Shown here one piece after another: positions 10,320 to 22,388 of a stretch of 64,000 nt of DNA. Source of the DNA: Glycine soja (Eukaryota; Streptophyta; Magnoliopsida; Fabales; Fabaceae); contig NC_041021.1 in assembly GCF_004193775.1 (NCBI RefSeq), forward strand, positions 33,925,718 to 33,989,717, written 5' to 3'. A model generated the notes under the pieces. The model did not search any database. It saw nothing but the letters and a program-made list of their open reading frames with translations, and was not told the origin of the DNA. Position 1 is the first letter of the stretch. Each line of letters begins with the position of its first letter. The translations under genes were made by a program, and so were the position numbers.

Positions 10320-12005
10320 GTTATGACTATGTTTGACAAGACATTTCAGTTAATTTCTAGCGTTTTTTACTAGCTAAAAAACTTGTTTGACTATTCGATA
10401 AATAAACTTTTTTTTAGTAGTTCCTAGTATTTTTTGAAGCATTACTTGAAGGCTATGATTATGTTTGGCAAGACATTTAGGTTAATTTTTAGCCTTTTCA
10501 CTAGCTTAAAAACTTGTTTGATTGTTAGATAAACAAGCTTTTTTTAGTAGCTTCTTGCGTTTTTTGAAACTCTACTTAGGCTATGTTATGCAAAACTAGC
10601 TGAAAAGCTAGATAGCTGGTAGTTAGAAGTTCAAAAGCTAGCTTATTGAATTATGAGTGTTTGACAAAACTAGCTGTTGAAGAAGCCAAAAAATATAAAA
10701 TGACGGAAAAATAATAAAATCATGATTTATTTAAAAATGGTAACTAGGAAATTAGATAAATATATTGAAAATACAAATGGAAGAAAATATAAAAAATTAG
10801 AAGTTAGAAGCTAGCATTTTAAAAAACATTACTTCAAGTAGCATTTCAAAAACCACTAAAAGTGACTAAAAAAACTTGTTTATCGAACAGTCAAACAAGC
10901 GTTTCAGCTAGAAAAAAAAAAGCTAGAAGCTAGTTGAAATGCCTTGCCGAACGTAGCTAAAATGCCTTAAGCTATGGTTATGTTTGGCTGAATTAATTGG
11001 AATGCTAGCTGTAAGTTGAAAAGCTAGTTGAAAACTAAAAATCTAAAAAGCTAGCTGAAAGTTGATAGCTCAAAAGTTAACTTATTAAATTATCAATGTT
11101 CAGTAAAACTAGATGTTGAAGTAGCTGAAAAAAGTCAAATAGCAGAAGTAATAAAATCATGATTTATTAAAAAAGGATAATTAGGAGGTTAAATATATTA
11201 AGGATAAAGATAAAAGAAAATATAAAAAGCTAGAAGCTAGAGTTTAAAAAAAATGATACTTTGAGTAGCGTTTCAAACAATGCTAGAAGATACAAAGAAG
11301 CTACTAAAAAAAGCTTGTTTGGCTATGTTTGACAAAACTAGCCGGAAGCTAGAAAACTAGTTGGAAGTTGAAAAACTAGCTTATTAAGTTATAAGTGTTC
11401 AATAAAACTAGTCGATGAAGTAGCTGAAAAGTATAAAATGATAAAAATAATAATAAAATCATGATTTTGAAATGTCTTGCAAACATAACCTTTACCAAAC
11501 AGTCAAACAAGTTTTTCAGTTTGTAAAAAAAGTTAGAAGCTAGCTGAAATGCTTTGCCGAATATAGTGTATGTTCAGCAAAACTAGCTGAAAGCTGGAAA
11601 ACTAGCAAGTATCTGAAGGCTATGTTCGGCAAAACTAGCTGAAAAGTTAACTGAAAGCTAAAAAGTTAGCTGGTACCGAAAAACTTAAAGTTGAAAAGTT
11701 AGCTTATTAAATTAAAGTGTTTGATAAAAGTAGCTATTGAAGTAGCTGAAAAGTGTAAAATGATAAAAAAAAACAATAAAATCATGTTTATTTAAAAAGG
11801 GGAACTAAGAAATTGGATAAATATATTGAGGATAAAAATGGAAGAAAGTATAAAAAGCTAGAAACTTGATGCTAACGTTTTAAAAAATGCTCTTTCAAGT
11901 AACATTTCAAAAAATGCCAAAAGCTATTACAAAAAGTTTGTTACCAAATAGTTAAACAAGCTTTTAAGCTAGTGAAAAAAGCTAAAAGTTAGTTGAAATG
12001 TCTTT
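10320..12005. mobile_element. Cluster of hAT-like MITEs with GGCTATGTTCGGCAAA termini
   Basis: At least five related copies, some truncated, carry the left terminus GGCTATGTTCGGCAAAACTA and the inverted right terminus GAAATGCTTTGCCGAACATA. The clearest full copies run about 10579-10957 and 11618-12005, with a shorter one at 11321-11566. Interiors are rich in AGCTAGCTGAAAAGCTAG-type words, so each copy folds on itself. No coding capacity exists. The right edge of the cluster abuts the truncated gypsy gag at about 12001. Another fragment of the same family abuts the gypsy LTR at 31205. Confidence 0.75.
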
Positions 12006-13164
12006 TAAATGCTTGGCATAAGATGACATCTATGAAATAGCCTAAACGAAAGGGAGGTTGATGTTTACTTTACTCACAACCTCAAGAAATTTTCTAAATT
12101 GTATATCCCGCTGGTCATTTTTAACTCTATGAGGAAAGGGTAGACTTACTTAAGGAGATGCCATTATCTCCTTTTTTTTTTCATCCCCTTCCTTCTTTGG
12201 CATTAGATTCCATCAGTAGGAACCTCAACTTTCTTAGGTGCTTGGTCCTTCTCAGTAAGGACGTCATCTGTAACTTTTGGGAAGGAATTTTCTGTCTCCT
12301 CGGAGTCCTCTTGAATCCTCTTTCTTCTAGTCATCACAACATTGACATCCTCCCTCTTAGGATTTGGTTTAGGTTCTAAAGGGAGTTCATTTGACTGCCT
12401 TTTGAACAAGAGAGATTATATGCTGGTCAGTTGAGACTCCAATAACTTCTTTCTCTGATCATTTTGGGCCATATATTAAAGCATGGATTCTTGAAGAGCG
12501 GGTTGCCTCTCCTCTTTCTCGGGCCTCTGATTTTGCATCCATTGAGACCTATACATTCCTTGATTCTGCTTGAAGCTCTATCCTTGATTGAAATTGATGA
12601 TGTACTGATTATAAGAGTTGTTTCTTCCCCTAACAAAATTGTTCTCCTCCATGGCTGCAACCAACATATCATTACTAGTGCATTCTCTTGGCTCATTCAC
12701 AATCCCACATCTATCACAGGTTGGGAATGGAGGTGTAGTGATGAGGACTTGAGCTTAAGCTCTCATGAGTGTCTCAATCTTCTATGTTAGACCTTGCATT
12801 TGCTTTCCCAATTCAATTTGGGAATCATCTTTCTCCACCTGATTGATGCTTCTCTTCACAATCCTCCTATCCCCTGAGTTTTTATAGGGGTAAGAGCACA
12901 TATCTTCAATGATCCAAATGGCACGAGTAGGAGTTTTAACATGAGGTTACCCCCACAAGCAGCATCTAAACTTGTCCTATTGTGTGAGAACACTCCACCA
13001 TAGAAAATGTGAACTAACCTTTGTTGAGTAATGCCAAGGTGTGGACAACTTCTGCTAATCTATTGCAACCTTTCTCAGGCTTCAAGTAGACTATCTTGCT
13101 CCCTCTACACAAAGTTTGCAATGTCCTTGATGTACTAATTCGTCTTCATGGGAGAGAAATAAAA
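12001..13164 (-). pseudogene. gag: Ty3/gypsy gag, C-terminal part (element A)
   Basis: Minus-strand translation gives, in several frames, fragments typical of legume gypsy Gag: SCPHLGITQQRLVHIFYGG, ACGGNLMLKTP, FPTCDRCGIVNEPRECTSND (zinc-knuckle-like region), AAMEENNFVRGRNNSYNQY, MYRSQWMQNQRPEKERQPAL and, further on, LPFPHRVKNDQRDIQFRKFL. Gag forms the retrotransposon particle and binds RNA. Several stops interrupt it. The N-terminal part of the same Gag lies at 29248-29712, separated by the CACTA element. The left edge at about 12001 is abrupt against MITE sequence, and I find no protease, RT or 3' LTR for this element in the window. Confidence 0.75.
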
Positions 13165-13249
13165 TACTACAAATTGTGTTTTAACATCGTTATACCTACG
13201 ATGGTTTTCTCAAATTCGATGTTAGAAAAAACACGGGTGCATTTTTGAA

Positions 13250-14020
13250 ATTAAGTATAACTTTTTGACAACGGTTGTTGGAAAACTGTCTTTGAAAGTA
13301 GCATATCATGGTGGTTTTTGAAAAAATCTTCGTTAAGTTGAAGAATATAACGACTTTTTTGACAAAATTGTCGTTGATATGAAGAAAAGCACAACAATTT
13401 TATACAAAACCGTCATTGAGTTGAAGAATGCCACTAAATTTTTCACTCTCGCGCCCTCACTCTCTATGAACCCTCACTCTGAAAGCTTCTAACTCTCGTA
13501 CTCCTTCACTACTGTGCCCTTGCTCTACCACCGCAACGGTTCCCTCACCATTTGTTTTCACCGTGATGGCACTTCACTCTTGTGTCCTCACTGTCATCAT
13601 GACAACACCCTCACCATTTGTTTCCACCGCGATAGTGCTTCAGTCTTGTGCCCTTGTTGTGACCACGATGACACTTCTCTTTGCATATTCAGTTTCTCTT
13701 ACCTTGAACCCTTTCTTTCTATTTTTGTTACCCTTGAGCCTTCTCTTAGTCCCTCTGAATTCCTTTGTTTCTGCAAGGTTTGGGTTTCTAGAACTCATGC
13801 TCACAGTGATTTTCGTCGAGCGGCAAAAGGTTTGGGTTTCTGGAATTGGGGTTTGGGAGGTTAGTACGAAGGGAGTAGTTTTTCATATATGTGCACCACT
13901 TGTTTGGTTATTTGCCCAAGCTTTAATGATGTGTTGAAAGTTGTTTGAATGATATTTTGTTCTTAGTTTTGCAATATTTGTTGAAAGTTGTAGTATAATG
14001 TTGCAATATTTTTCAATATT
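13250..14020 (+). other. CACTA subterminal and internal non-coding sequence
   Basis: Degenerate subterminal motifs such as AACCGTCATTGAGTTGAAGA and similar words recur up to about 13440. Then comes a C/T-rich stretch with repeated CACCATTTGTTT(C/T)CACCG (13546 and 13611). Short frames are open here but I recognise no protein in them. Confidence 0.45.
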
Positions 14021-14029
14021 TTGTACCTC

Positions 14030-14584
14030 CAGAGATGGATTAGGATTTTGTTGCCAATCTTGTTCCAAGCAGCAACAACGACATTGCGTGCAGCAAATCC
14101 TGCTAGGCTCTATGGCCCTTGGAACCTCTTTTTCATGAGGATGGCCATATGCCTTGAGTCCTCCCTCAAATCTTTCGGGTTTATTTTCCTTGGTCACGTG
14201 TTGGCATGCAGGGAACATTAATGGAAAATTGTCATTTATTAGGTGGATGAATCTATTGCATGGCATCATTATTTATTGGCCTGTTGCAAATTGTGGAACC
14301 TTGTTCTCGGGCTCATAAATGTGGTTGATGGGGTGTTATTGGTGGGATGAGGAGGTTTTGGTTTGGAAGCAAGTGTTGCGGGTGGATTTATCTAGTTGAT
14401 TTTGTAGAGTCACAAACTTGTATTTTTCTGGTTACTTATATTTATATAGTTATGTTAATATTGAATAACTGAGGATTAGGATGTTGAGACTTGATTTTTA
14501 TCACTTGTATATAGGTTTGGGTGCCCTTTGTACCTTACACAAATTAATATATACATCTATAATTTGCTGATTAAAAAAAAAAAA
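14030..14584 (+). other. Possible LINE 3' end or retrocopy with poly(A) inside the CACTA element
   Basis: The segment ends GCCCTTTGTACCTTACACAA, then TTTGCTGATT followed by a run of 13 A at about 14574-14586. A 3'-UTR-like sequence ending in poly(A) suggests a non-LTR retrotransposon tail or a retrocopied transcript. I do not recognise a protein, and no target duplication was identified. Confidence 0.35.
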
Positions 14585-14789
14585 ATACTGCTCCCAACTT
14601 GGGTTGAATGTTTATCTTCTTATTCATACCGCCGCATTAGAATGCTGCTTCGTTGATGAAATTTCAAATACATGTGTCGGGTTAGCACTTAGAAAATTTC
14701 ATTTTTATCAAACATCTAGTTCGGATGTCAATGGGAGTATTTTAACAAAGTATTTTAATTGTTAGTGTTTTGGTTTCTTATTAAAACAG

Positions 14790-14951
14790 GGTGACAAGGC
14801 TCAAGTAATACAAACACTGCTCTTTGTGATTGACATTAGCACACTTCTCCAAGCACTTTTTCGAACAAGACTTCCTGCTGTAGTTGGAGGTTTATTTGCA
14901 TATGTAATTCCAATTGCTCATAATATCAGTTCCAGATATGCTAATTATTGA
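14790..14951 (+). pseudogene. Exon of a nucleobase-ascorbate transporter (NAT) carried in the CACTA element
   Basis: After a convincing acceptor (TTATTAAAACAG) the frame reads GDKAQVIQTLLFVIDISTLL, QALFRTRLPAVVGG and FAYVIPIAH before a stop at 14949-14951. This matches the NAT/NCS2 permease segment that normally reads like KARVIQTLLF, NTLLQ, FGTRLP and VVGGSYAYV. These proteins are multi-pass membrane permeases for nucleobases or related solutes. Only this one exon is seen. Conserved residues are altered (for example FGTRLP has become FRTRLP), and no neighbouring exon was recognised. It is most simply a captured, decaying host exon, about 1.6 kb inside the left CACTA terminus. Confidence 0.7.
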
Positions 14952-15793
14952 TCAACTGAAAAATCACTTAGTATTTATGAACTTCATTGAATGCACATTA
15001 TGAAGTTGTAGATGACTAGTAGGGTCCCATGGTATTATGCATCATGGTACTAGGTAAATCCCAAATCTTTAAACTTTTAGTCTCAAAATATTTAATAAAT
15101 TTTCTAGTTTAAAGTTTAACTCCCACTTACATGTGAACTAGAGATGTATGATAGATGACGTTGGTAACCTAAAATAATTTAGGGACCAACTATAAGACTA
15201 TTTAAGTTTTCTTAGAAATATACTTAAAATACTTAAAAATTCATTTCTTCTTTTCTTTTTCTTGTCTTTAACTAAACTTTAAAGTTGGACCATTCATGTG
15301 CAATTAAGATAAGTGACTATTTATATGTCTTAGTTAATTAGTTTGAAATGAGAAATTAAAACTTTTCTAACTGTCTTTTGATGTGTGCAACATGTCACAT
15401 TGCCATGTCTTGTAAATAAAAGAGTGATATAACTGTATAGTTTATGGCATAAGAAACTATATTAGTGATAAAAAATATATTTATAATTATAGTTTATGTC
15501 CTAATATAAAGAGTACTGGGAAATACCTTTGATTCCTTCGAATCTAATTTTCATTCTTTTCATTTTGTTGTCTTTGGTGGTCAAAGTAGAAACTTTCATT
15601 CTTTAAGTATCATCTAAGTTACGCTACTTTGTAACTATTACCAATCATGATAGTGAAGCCTTTTGATGTATCATCACCACTTTGAATGATTTTGGTGTTC
15701 TAATGCCTGCATATGCAAAATTATAATACAATAAATATGTGAGAATGGATATGTGGTTTGCTGAAATTAAGGAAACTTCAAGCAAGGACTATA
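14952..15793. other. Non-coding CACTA interior left of the nested gypsy element
   Basis: A/T-rich sequence without recognisable coding segments. It ends at the TTAAG target site (15794-15798) of the inserted gypsy element. Confidence 0.5.
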
Positions 15794-15798
15794 TTAAG

Positions 15799-16758
15799 TG
15801 ATGCAATCCTACCCCCTAAGGGCATTGGATAGAAGACTCCAAGAAGATTGAGCCAGAGATGCAAGAGAAGGCTCTAGGGTTCTCATGAGCTTTAGGATAG
15901 ATTTCGGGCCCATGGGCTAAGTATTAGCCTACTTATCTTTGTACATATTAAATTATGGTTTCATTATTTTTGGACATTGTATTTAGGACTCTATAGTATA
16001 GGTAGGGTACCTTAGAAATATAGGATTTTTTAGCCCTTGTATTTTAGGGCACCTAGACTAATTTTTATATTAGGGGTAATTTTGTAATTTCACATGCATT
16101 AAGTGAATATTTGATGTGTGTGTTGGGAAATAAATTTAATTGAATTGGGAGAAGTCCAATCCAATTAAATTTTAGAGGACGAGGTGAACATTTGTTTGCT
16201 ACACTATAGTCACATTTTGTGCATGTCCTTCATGTTTTACATGCCTCATGACACCTAAACACACTTAGTGGAGAATCTTGGACTTGATCTTGGATTAGTG
16301 GGCTGAACCATAGCTAAAATTCACTAATCATAATTAGTGAAATTTTGGCTCCACAATTTGGCTCCACAAATTCAATTTCAAATTCAAGTGAAATTTGAAT
16401 AGAAATTCAAATTTGCCTCCAATTTTGTGACACTTAGGCTATAAATAGAGGCCATGTGTGTGCATTTTTTCAACTTTGATCATTTGAGAATTACACTTCA
16501 AAGTTCAGACCTCTTTCGAGGCACAAAATTTCATGGCTTCCTTCACTCCTTCTCCCTCTACTCATCTTCTCCTACCTTCAAGCTTTTATCCATGACTTCC
16601 TATGGTGGTGAGCTTCTTCTTGACGCATCTTCTCCTTGAAGCGACGTCTCCTCTCAACTCTTCTTCTTCTCCATTCTGCTGCCATGATCTTCAAGAAGCA
16701 AAGGACTCCATTGATGAAGAAGATCCAAGGCCTACAAGCTCCACATGGAGCTACATCA
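15799..16758 (+). repeat. 5' LTR of gypsy element B
   Basis: 960 bp, TG...CA ends, closely matching the 3' LTR at 20275-21237. Differences include a short segment (around CAACCCATTGCTACATCATA) present only in the 3' copy near 20680, a duplicated 'TTTGGCTCCACA' in the 5' copy near 16347-16370, and scattered substitutions. The divergence implies an insertion that is not recent. Confidence 0.9.
16439..16448 (+). promoter_or_regulatory. TATA box in the 5' LTR
   Basis: CTATAAATAG in an otherwise unremarkable context, conserved at 20918-20927 in the 3' LTR. Its position about two-thirds into the LTR fits the U3 promoter of a retrotransposon. Confidence 0.6.
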
Positions 16759-18599
16759 TGTGCTTTTTGTTCGGTCAATTCACTTTAATTCCTTGTTCTT
16801 CATCTTATTCTCCATGTATATCCTCCATTTTCTTGTTTTTTGGTGCTGTTTAGAGTAGATTCAAAAAAATAAACCGATTAAATCTTAGATCTACACTTGT
16901 TCTTGCATTCCTATGATTCAAATTTTATAGATTTACTCTTGAATCATGTTTTTGTGTTGATTTTAGGTTCTATCATTTTTCAGTCATAATATTTTTGTGC
17001 TGAACCTTTAGATCTTAATTTTCTTCCAAAATATTGATTAGAAAAAAAATACAAAAATCTAAGTATAAATCACTTAATCCATGTTGTCTTAGAGTCATGT
17101 TTAGTCATAATAATTGTCACATTATGTTCTAAGTTTGTGTTGAATTTTTATTTTGTTGATTGAATTCTAGATACATGAGTTCATGTATTCTTGTCATTCT
17201 TAGCCTATCTTTTGAGTTTTGAGTCTAATTCATGCATGTTATTTAGTTCATAACATGTTCTAAATCAATTCCTAGAAGTAGTCTTATTGTTGAACTTTGT
17301 TTTGTTTTATAAGTTTCCTATATGATGCCTGTGAAGAAATTGAGTTGTGGTGCTAAGTTGTGGCTGGATTTGTGAATCAAAATAAGTCTTAAGCTCTCTT
17401 GAATTGTGTTATTCAAGATAATTGAGCATAAGCAAACACAAATTGTAACTATCCAAGCCTTAAGCAACATAAACACTACTCTTGATTTCTAAGTTGATAT
17501 CGCTGGTGCTGGCAGCTTGAACATATGAACTTGTATAAATTACTGGGAATTGGTCACTACGAATTTTGAGCTGAAAGTTTTACTGAATTTTCTAGACATC
17601 TGGACCCAAATTATAAAAAAAGAACCAAGTGATTTGGATAAAAGGAAAAAATACTAAAAAATCACACAAGTTGGCAGGAAAAATTAGTGTCCAGGAAAAA
17701 AAAAGTGAAAGGGAAGTGTGCTTGTTGTTTAGGCTTGAAATTTGTTCTATAATTGGTGCCTATTTTATACCAATCTTAGTTCTGAAATTTCAATTGAAAA
17801 TTAGTGTGAAAACAAGTGCCAAAACTAGAGGTTTCTTGAGTCTTATTTTTTTTGAGTTTTTTTTACTCTACTCTAAAGCCTTTCTAGCTTTCTCTTTGAG
17901 TCCTAGCTTGCTTCTGTGTGCTTTTTATTGCTTTAATTGTTGAATAACCCTTGAAAATTTGTATTGTTAAACTTTATTGGTTTAACTTTCATTTCATTTT
18001 TTGGTCTTTGGTTATTGCTTGTCTCTTTGTTTCCTTGTTTGTGAGTTGGCATATAGGGAATTGGAAAGGAGGATTGGTGCCATCTCTTGAAGAATTTGAG
18101 TCAAGAAGCAAAAGGCCAACCACCTTAAGAGCTATTGGACTAATAAGCACTCCAAATTGAGTGAAACACCAAAGGGAGAATAGCCACCAAAATTGAGGAC
18201 CTTTTTTTGTAATTTTGTAATTGACAATTTGCTTTGCTTTCAAATTTTGTAACAAAAAGGTCTTTCATTGGAAGTAAGTTGGGAGCCTCCAATAGGTCAC
18301 CCTACTTCCATTTGTGTGTAATAATTTTAGGCAATTTTCTCTTAGGATTGTGAGTGTTTTGTTGGGAACCTTAAATGAGGTCATCCAAACACTCTTAGAA
18401 TTCGCCTAGTTTACGTTTCTTGCACTTTAATTTCTTGCTTACTTTCATTGCTTATTTTCTTTACTAGTCACACCTAGTTTATCTTGTTATTGCATATTAC
18501 TTTCTTCTTGCTTATCACGCTTATCTTGAGTTCTTTTGAACCCTAGATTTTACCTTTTGCAAACCCCTAACAAGAAAGAACCACAACTTAGGAACCAAC
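16759..18599 (+). other. Untranslated leader of gypsy element B
   Basis: About 1.8 kb between the 5' LTR and the gag start, with no recognisable coding sequence. It contains phrases such as ATCGCTGGTGCTGGCAGCTT (about 17500) that are familiar from gypsy leaders of legumes. Confidence 0.5.
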
Positions 18600-19373
18600 A
18601 TGAGTCATTATTCATCTAGTGTTAATGGTGAGGGTACTAGTCATAAGGAACCTCTATCTAGAATCTTAGATGAGTTAAGTTCTCTCAAGTTATGGAAATA
18701 AAAACTAGAAAGAAAAGAAAAAGGAAAAGAGAGGGTAGGAATAAATCAAGGTGAGTGGGAACAATTAAGGGAAGAAGAAAGAAGGAAAATACTAAAAGAA
18801 TTAAGAAAAGAAAAACATGCCTCCTATAATAGTCATGACCCTTGTAAGAGCCTAAGTGAAGAACTTCATGACTATTATGAAGGAAAGCATAGGTAAAATC
18901 TTAGACCTCACTCTCATAGGAGAGAAAAGGAAAGAAAGCCTTAAGAGGCTAACATTAACCTCCCATACTTCCATGGGAAGGACAATGTAGAGGCTTACTT
19001 AGATTGGGAAATAAGGGTAGAGCAACAACTTAAAAGGACGTCTACTTCAAAATCTTATTGTCCTCACTCTTATCCAAAGAAAGACCAAGGTCAAGGCATC
19101 TTAGGGGCAGCACCTTTTAGGCCCAAAGATGATAAGAGGAAGACAATAGAAAAGCAACCCCCTAAGGATAGTATGCAAGGCAAGACTAGCTCTATAAAGT
19201 ACTTTAAATGTCTTGGAAGAGGATACATTACTTCTCAATGCCCCACCAAGAAAACCATGATTATGAGGGATCAAGACATTTATAGTAGTCAAGATGAGGC
19301 TACTACTTCACCTTCCTCAAGTGAAAGTGAAGAAGCAAAAGGGGAAGAATCTAGTGAAGAAATCTACCCCTAA
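18600..19373 (+). pseudogene. gag: Gag remnant of gypsy element B
   Basis: The frame starts MSHYSSSVNGEGTSHKE at 18600 and stays in one frame to a stop at 19371-19373, but has internal stops (near 18700, 18895 and 18943). INLPYFHGKDNVEAYLDWE is a typical gypsy Gag segment. Normal Gag is longer: the capsid core appears deleted between LKRTS and the C-terminal region. The zinc knuckle is degenerate, reading YFKCLGRGYITSQCP where the family has Cys at the first position and His in place of the second Tyr. The tail is acidic and Ser-rich. The product would not bind nucleic acid normally. Confidence 0.8.
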
Positions 19374-20190
19374 GAAGAAGGACAACCATTAATGGTTAAG
19401 GAGGAGTGTAAGGAGATAAGTGTCTCCTCCAAGAGGTTAGCTAAGAAGGAAATTCATTTTGCAATAAAGACAAACATTAAAGAAACTTCCCCTCTTAGAC
19501 AACCTTCACATCTTCTCCTTTGTAAAAAGATACTTGTTAGCACTGCCACACCTCTTGGGTTTGAGATTTTTCCTCAACTAAAGGAGTTGTTGGATGAGGG
19601 TTTGGTTTGTAAGAGCTTAAATCCTTGTGCTTTGTTGGTGCCTAAAATAGGTATTATGAGGCACCAAATCCCTATGATAGGTGGTATGATGATTGTGTTG
19701 AGTGGTGCAACCCTCTTTTGTAAAATCACTCATGCATCCAACATCTTCATGATTCACATACATAGGGACTCATTAGGTAGGTTTGTTCTTATTTTTTGTT
19801 TCAATACAAACCTAGGTGCTGATATGGGATACCTTAGGTTTGTCATACTTTTTGGTGGGAGTAATCAACATGAAAATATAAAAAAAATGTACGTTTTATT
19901 GCATTACTTTCCTTAATTTTTTAAATGGTGATCAAGGGGTTCCTATGAACCCTAAGAGAATAAAGGTCATTCTTGTGTGGCCCACTCCACCAAGTATAAG
20001 GAAAATTTGGGGCTTCCATGACTTAGCAAACTTTTACAAAAGGTTTGTACCATATTTTTCTATACTTGTAGCACCACTCATTGAGTTGGTGAGGAACCAT
20101 GTTCCCTCCTGGGAAGATGACCAGGAAAAGGAGTTTTCAGACCTTACCTTACTCCAACATACCAAACACCACTAATATATATGTTTTTAT
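19374..20190 (+). pseudogene. pol: Pol remnant of gypsy element B (RT fragments)
   Basis: After the gag stop the frame continues EEGQPLMVKEECKE, then the recognisable start of reverse transcriptase: LKELLDEGLVCKSLNPCALL, VPK and, further on, LSGATLFCKI. The catalytic Asp-Asp block is not present. From about 19945 the connection/RNase H entry is visible: NPKRIKVILVWPTPPSIRKI, FHDLANFYKRFVPYFS and APLIELVRNHVPSWEDDQEK. Integrase is absent, and the sequence then jumps to what looks like the polyprotein's extreme C-terminal end, shortly before the polypurine tract. Multiple internal deletions and stops make it non-functional. Confidence 0.8.
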
Positions 20191-20260
20191 TATTTTTACA
20201 AGTGTGGAGGGAAGAAGCCCAGAGTTTCGAGAACCTCGGAATTTGAGGTCAAATCCTTTT

Positions 20261-20274
20261 CAAGGGGGAGAGAA
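20261..20274 (+). other. Polypurine tract of gypsy element B
   Basis: CAAGGGGGAGAGAA immediately precedes the TG start of the 3' LTR, the position where plus-strand DNA synthesis of an LTR element is primed. Confidence 0.8.
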
Positions 20275-21237
20275 TGATGCAATCCTACCCCCCAAGGGCA
20301 TTGGATAGAAGACTCTAAGAAGATTGAGCCAGAGATGCAAGAGAAGGCCCTAAGGTTCTCATGAGCCTTAGGGTAGATTTCGGGCCCATAGGCTAAGTAT
20401 GAGCCCAGTTATCTTTGTACATATTTGATTAAGGTTTAATTATTTTTTTGGGCCTTGTATTTAGGGCTCCATAATGTAGGTAGGGTACCCTAGAAATGTA
20501 GGATTTTTTAGCCCTTGTATTTTAGGGCACCTAGAGTAGTTTTGTATTAGGGGTAGCTTTGTAATTTCACATGCATTAAGTGAATATTTGATGTGTGTGT
20601 TGGGAAATAAATTTAATTGAATTGGGAGAAGCCCAATCCAATTAAATTTTAGAGGAGGAGGTGAGCATTTGCTTGCTACAACCCATTGCTACATCATATT
20701 GTCACACTTTGTGCATGTCCTTCATGCTTTACATGTCTCATGACACCTAAGTACACTTAGTGGAGAATCTTGGACTTGATCTTGGATTAGTGGGCTGAAC
20801 CATAGCTAAAATTCACTAATCATAATTAGTGAAATTTTGGCTCCACAATTTTAATTTCAAATTCAAGTGAAATTTGAATAGAAATTCAAATCTGCCTCCA
20901 ATTTTGTGACACTTAGGCTATAAATAGAGGCCATGTGTGTGCATTTTTTTAACTTTGATCATTTGAGAATTACACTTCAAAGTTCAGACCGCTTTCGAGG
21001 CACAAAATTTCATGGCTTCCTTCACTCCTTCTCCCTCTACTCATCTTCTCCTACCTTCAAGCTCTTATCCATGACTTCCTATGGTGGTGAGCTTCTTCTT
21101 GACTTATCTTCTCCTTGAAGTGGCATCTCCTCTCAACTCTTTTTCTTCTCCATTCCGCTGCCATGATCTTCAAGAAGCAAAGGACTCCATTGATGAAGAA
21201 GATCCAAGGCCTACAAGCTGCACATGGAGCTACATCA
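20275..21237 (+). repeat. 3' LTR of gypsy element B
   Basis: 963 bp, same TGATGCAATCC...CTACATCA ends as the 5' copy. It carries the same TATA box (20918-20927) and is followed by the TTAAG duplication. Confidence 0.9.
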
Positions 21238-21242
21238 TTAAG

Positions 21243-22388
21243 GATTAGGTGGGGTGGAGATTTAATGCTATCTATGCATGAAGCCTTAGTAGGTTTATGA
21301 ATTTGTGCAACATCATTAGTTGAACTAGGTGTAGGTATGTGCTTGCAATCAATCCCTAAATTAGAAATCTCTCTAATTAAGCTCTTATTTACTTTGAAAT
21401 ATTTTCTTTATAACACTTGCACGGTAGTATTGCTGCAACATTATCCTTGCAATTTACTTATTTATGTTTGAAGTTGATCAAGAATTTTGTTTCTTCATGT
21501 AATTTACTTATTTAATATGATTTCTCTGTAGTTTAACTACTTTACCATATATGCTTGGATCTCTTACCTTTTTAAGGGAATTGCCATTCTCTTTTTGAGG
21601 TACAATTGTTGGTCTTGTATATCTAAAGAGTGTTGTTATCCGTTAGCTATAGCCTTATTTTTTGTGTCTTGATTTGATTTTTTTTTGTTTCCTCTATTTT
21701 GTTTTGCTGGTGTAGGTAGTGTTCAATTTCTACGATTCTTAACTTTTATATAACACATCACTACCATCACCGCACTCTTGTTTTTGTTAGTGAGCATCTT
21801 ACGAGGTACATATCTCTGTGATATTTTTGTGCTTGTTACAAGTTTGAAATTACTTCATAAAATTTGGGTTTGGTAGTATCTTAATCCTTAACTTATGCTT
21901 TATAATGTGTTTGTTGACATTTGAGTATTGTTTTATATTAATGTTATGTGCATTATGAGTGAACCTTAGTTTTCTGTTTAAGATTCAATACAATGATTAA
22001 TATGGATAGTTTGGATTAATCGTTGAATTGGATATTGACTTGTCCGTTTGGACAGTTTGTGAAGAGTCATTTTTTATACTTGATTCATACGTAGAGGTTA
22101 AGTCTATTTTGCTAAATTTGATTAAATTTCAATTTAGTGCATTTCGTATTGTTCTTCGGGTCCAACTGGATTGTAGTGGAAATGACGTCATTGCTTTCAT
22201 GTCATGTACTTGAATACCAACGTGAAATGCTATTGAAATTTTTCCAAATTTAACAAAAAGAGTTTCAACATTCACATATGAATCAAGTATAAAAAAACTC
22301 TTCCTAAACGGGATAGGACCACACCTTTATAAAAAAAGTGAAATGTTCACACATGGGATAACTTTGTGAGTATCATAGGAGTTGAAAG
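21243..22388 (+). other. CACTA interior upstream of the transposase
   Basis: No coding similarity recognised. The sequence is T-rich with several candidate splice signals and could hold the promoter and untranslated leader of the transposase gene that starts at 22389. Confidence 0.45.

Larger units (their letters stand above)
15799..21237 (+). mobile_element. Ty3/gypsy LTR retrotransposon (element B), internally deleted, inside the CACTA element
   Basis: Two similar LTRs (15799-16758 and 20275-21237) begin TGATGCAATCCTACC and end GAGCTACATCA. The element is flanked by perfect 5-bp duplications TTAAG at 15794-15798 and 21238-21242. A polypurine tract (CAAGGGGGAGAGAA) lies directly before the 3' LTR. 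Gag and fragmentary pol are on the plus strand, but most of protease, RT, RNase H and integrase is missing. I do not see a recognisable primer-binding site just after the 5' LTR. The internal region is only 3.5 kb. It could have moved only with proteins supplied by another element, or it was deleted after insertion. Confidence 0.9.

Noticed and set aside
13514..13937. Two overlapping open stretches over 110 codons in the CACTA left arm
   Set aside because: They share C/T-rich repeats and match no known domain. They look like shadows of a low-complexity region.
16454..16639. 61-codon open stretch repeated at 20933-21118
   Set aside because: It lies within the two LTRs of gypsy element B just after the TATA box. 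The repetition is due to LTR duplication.
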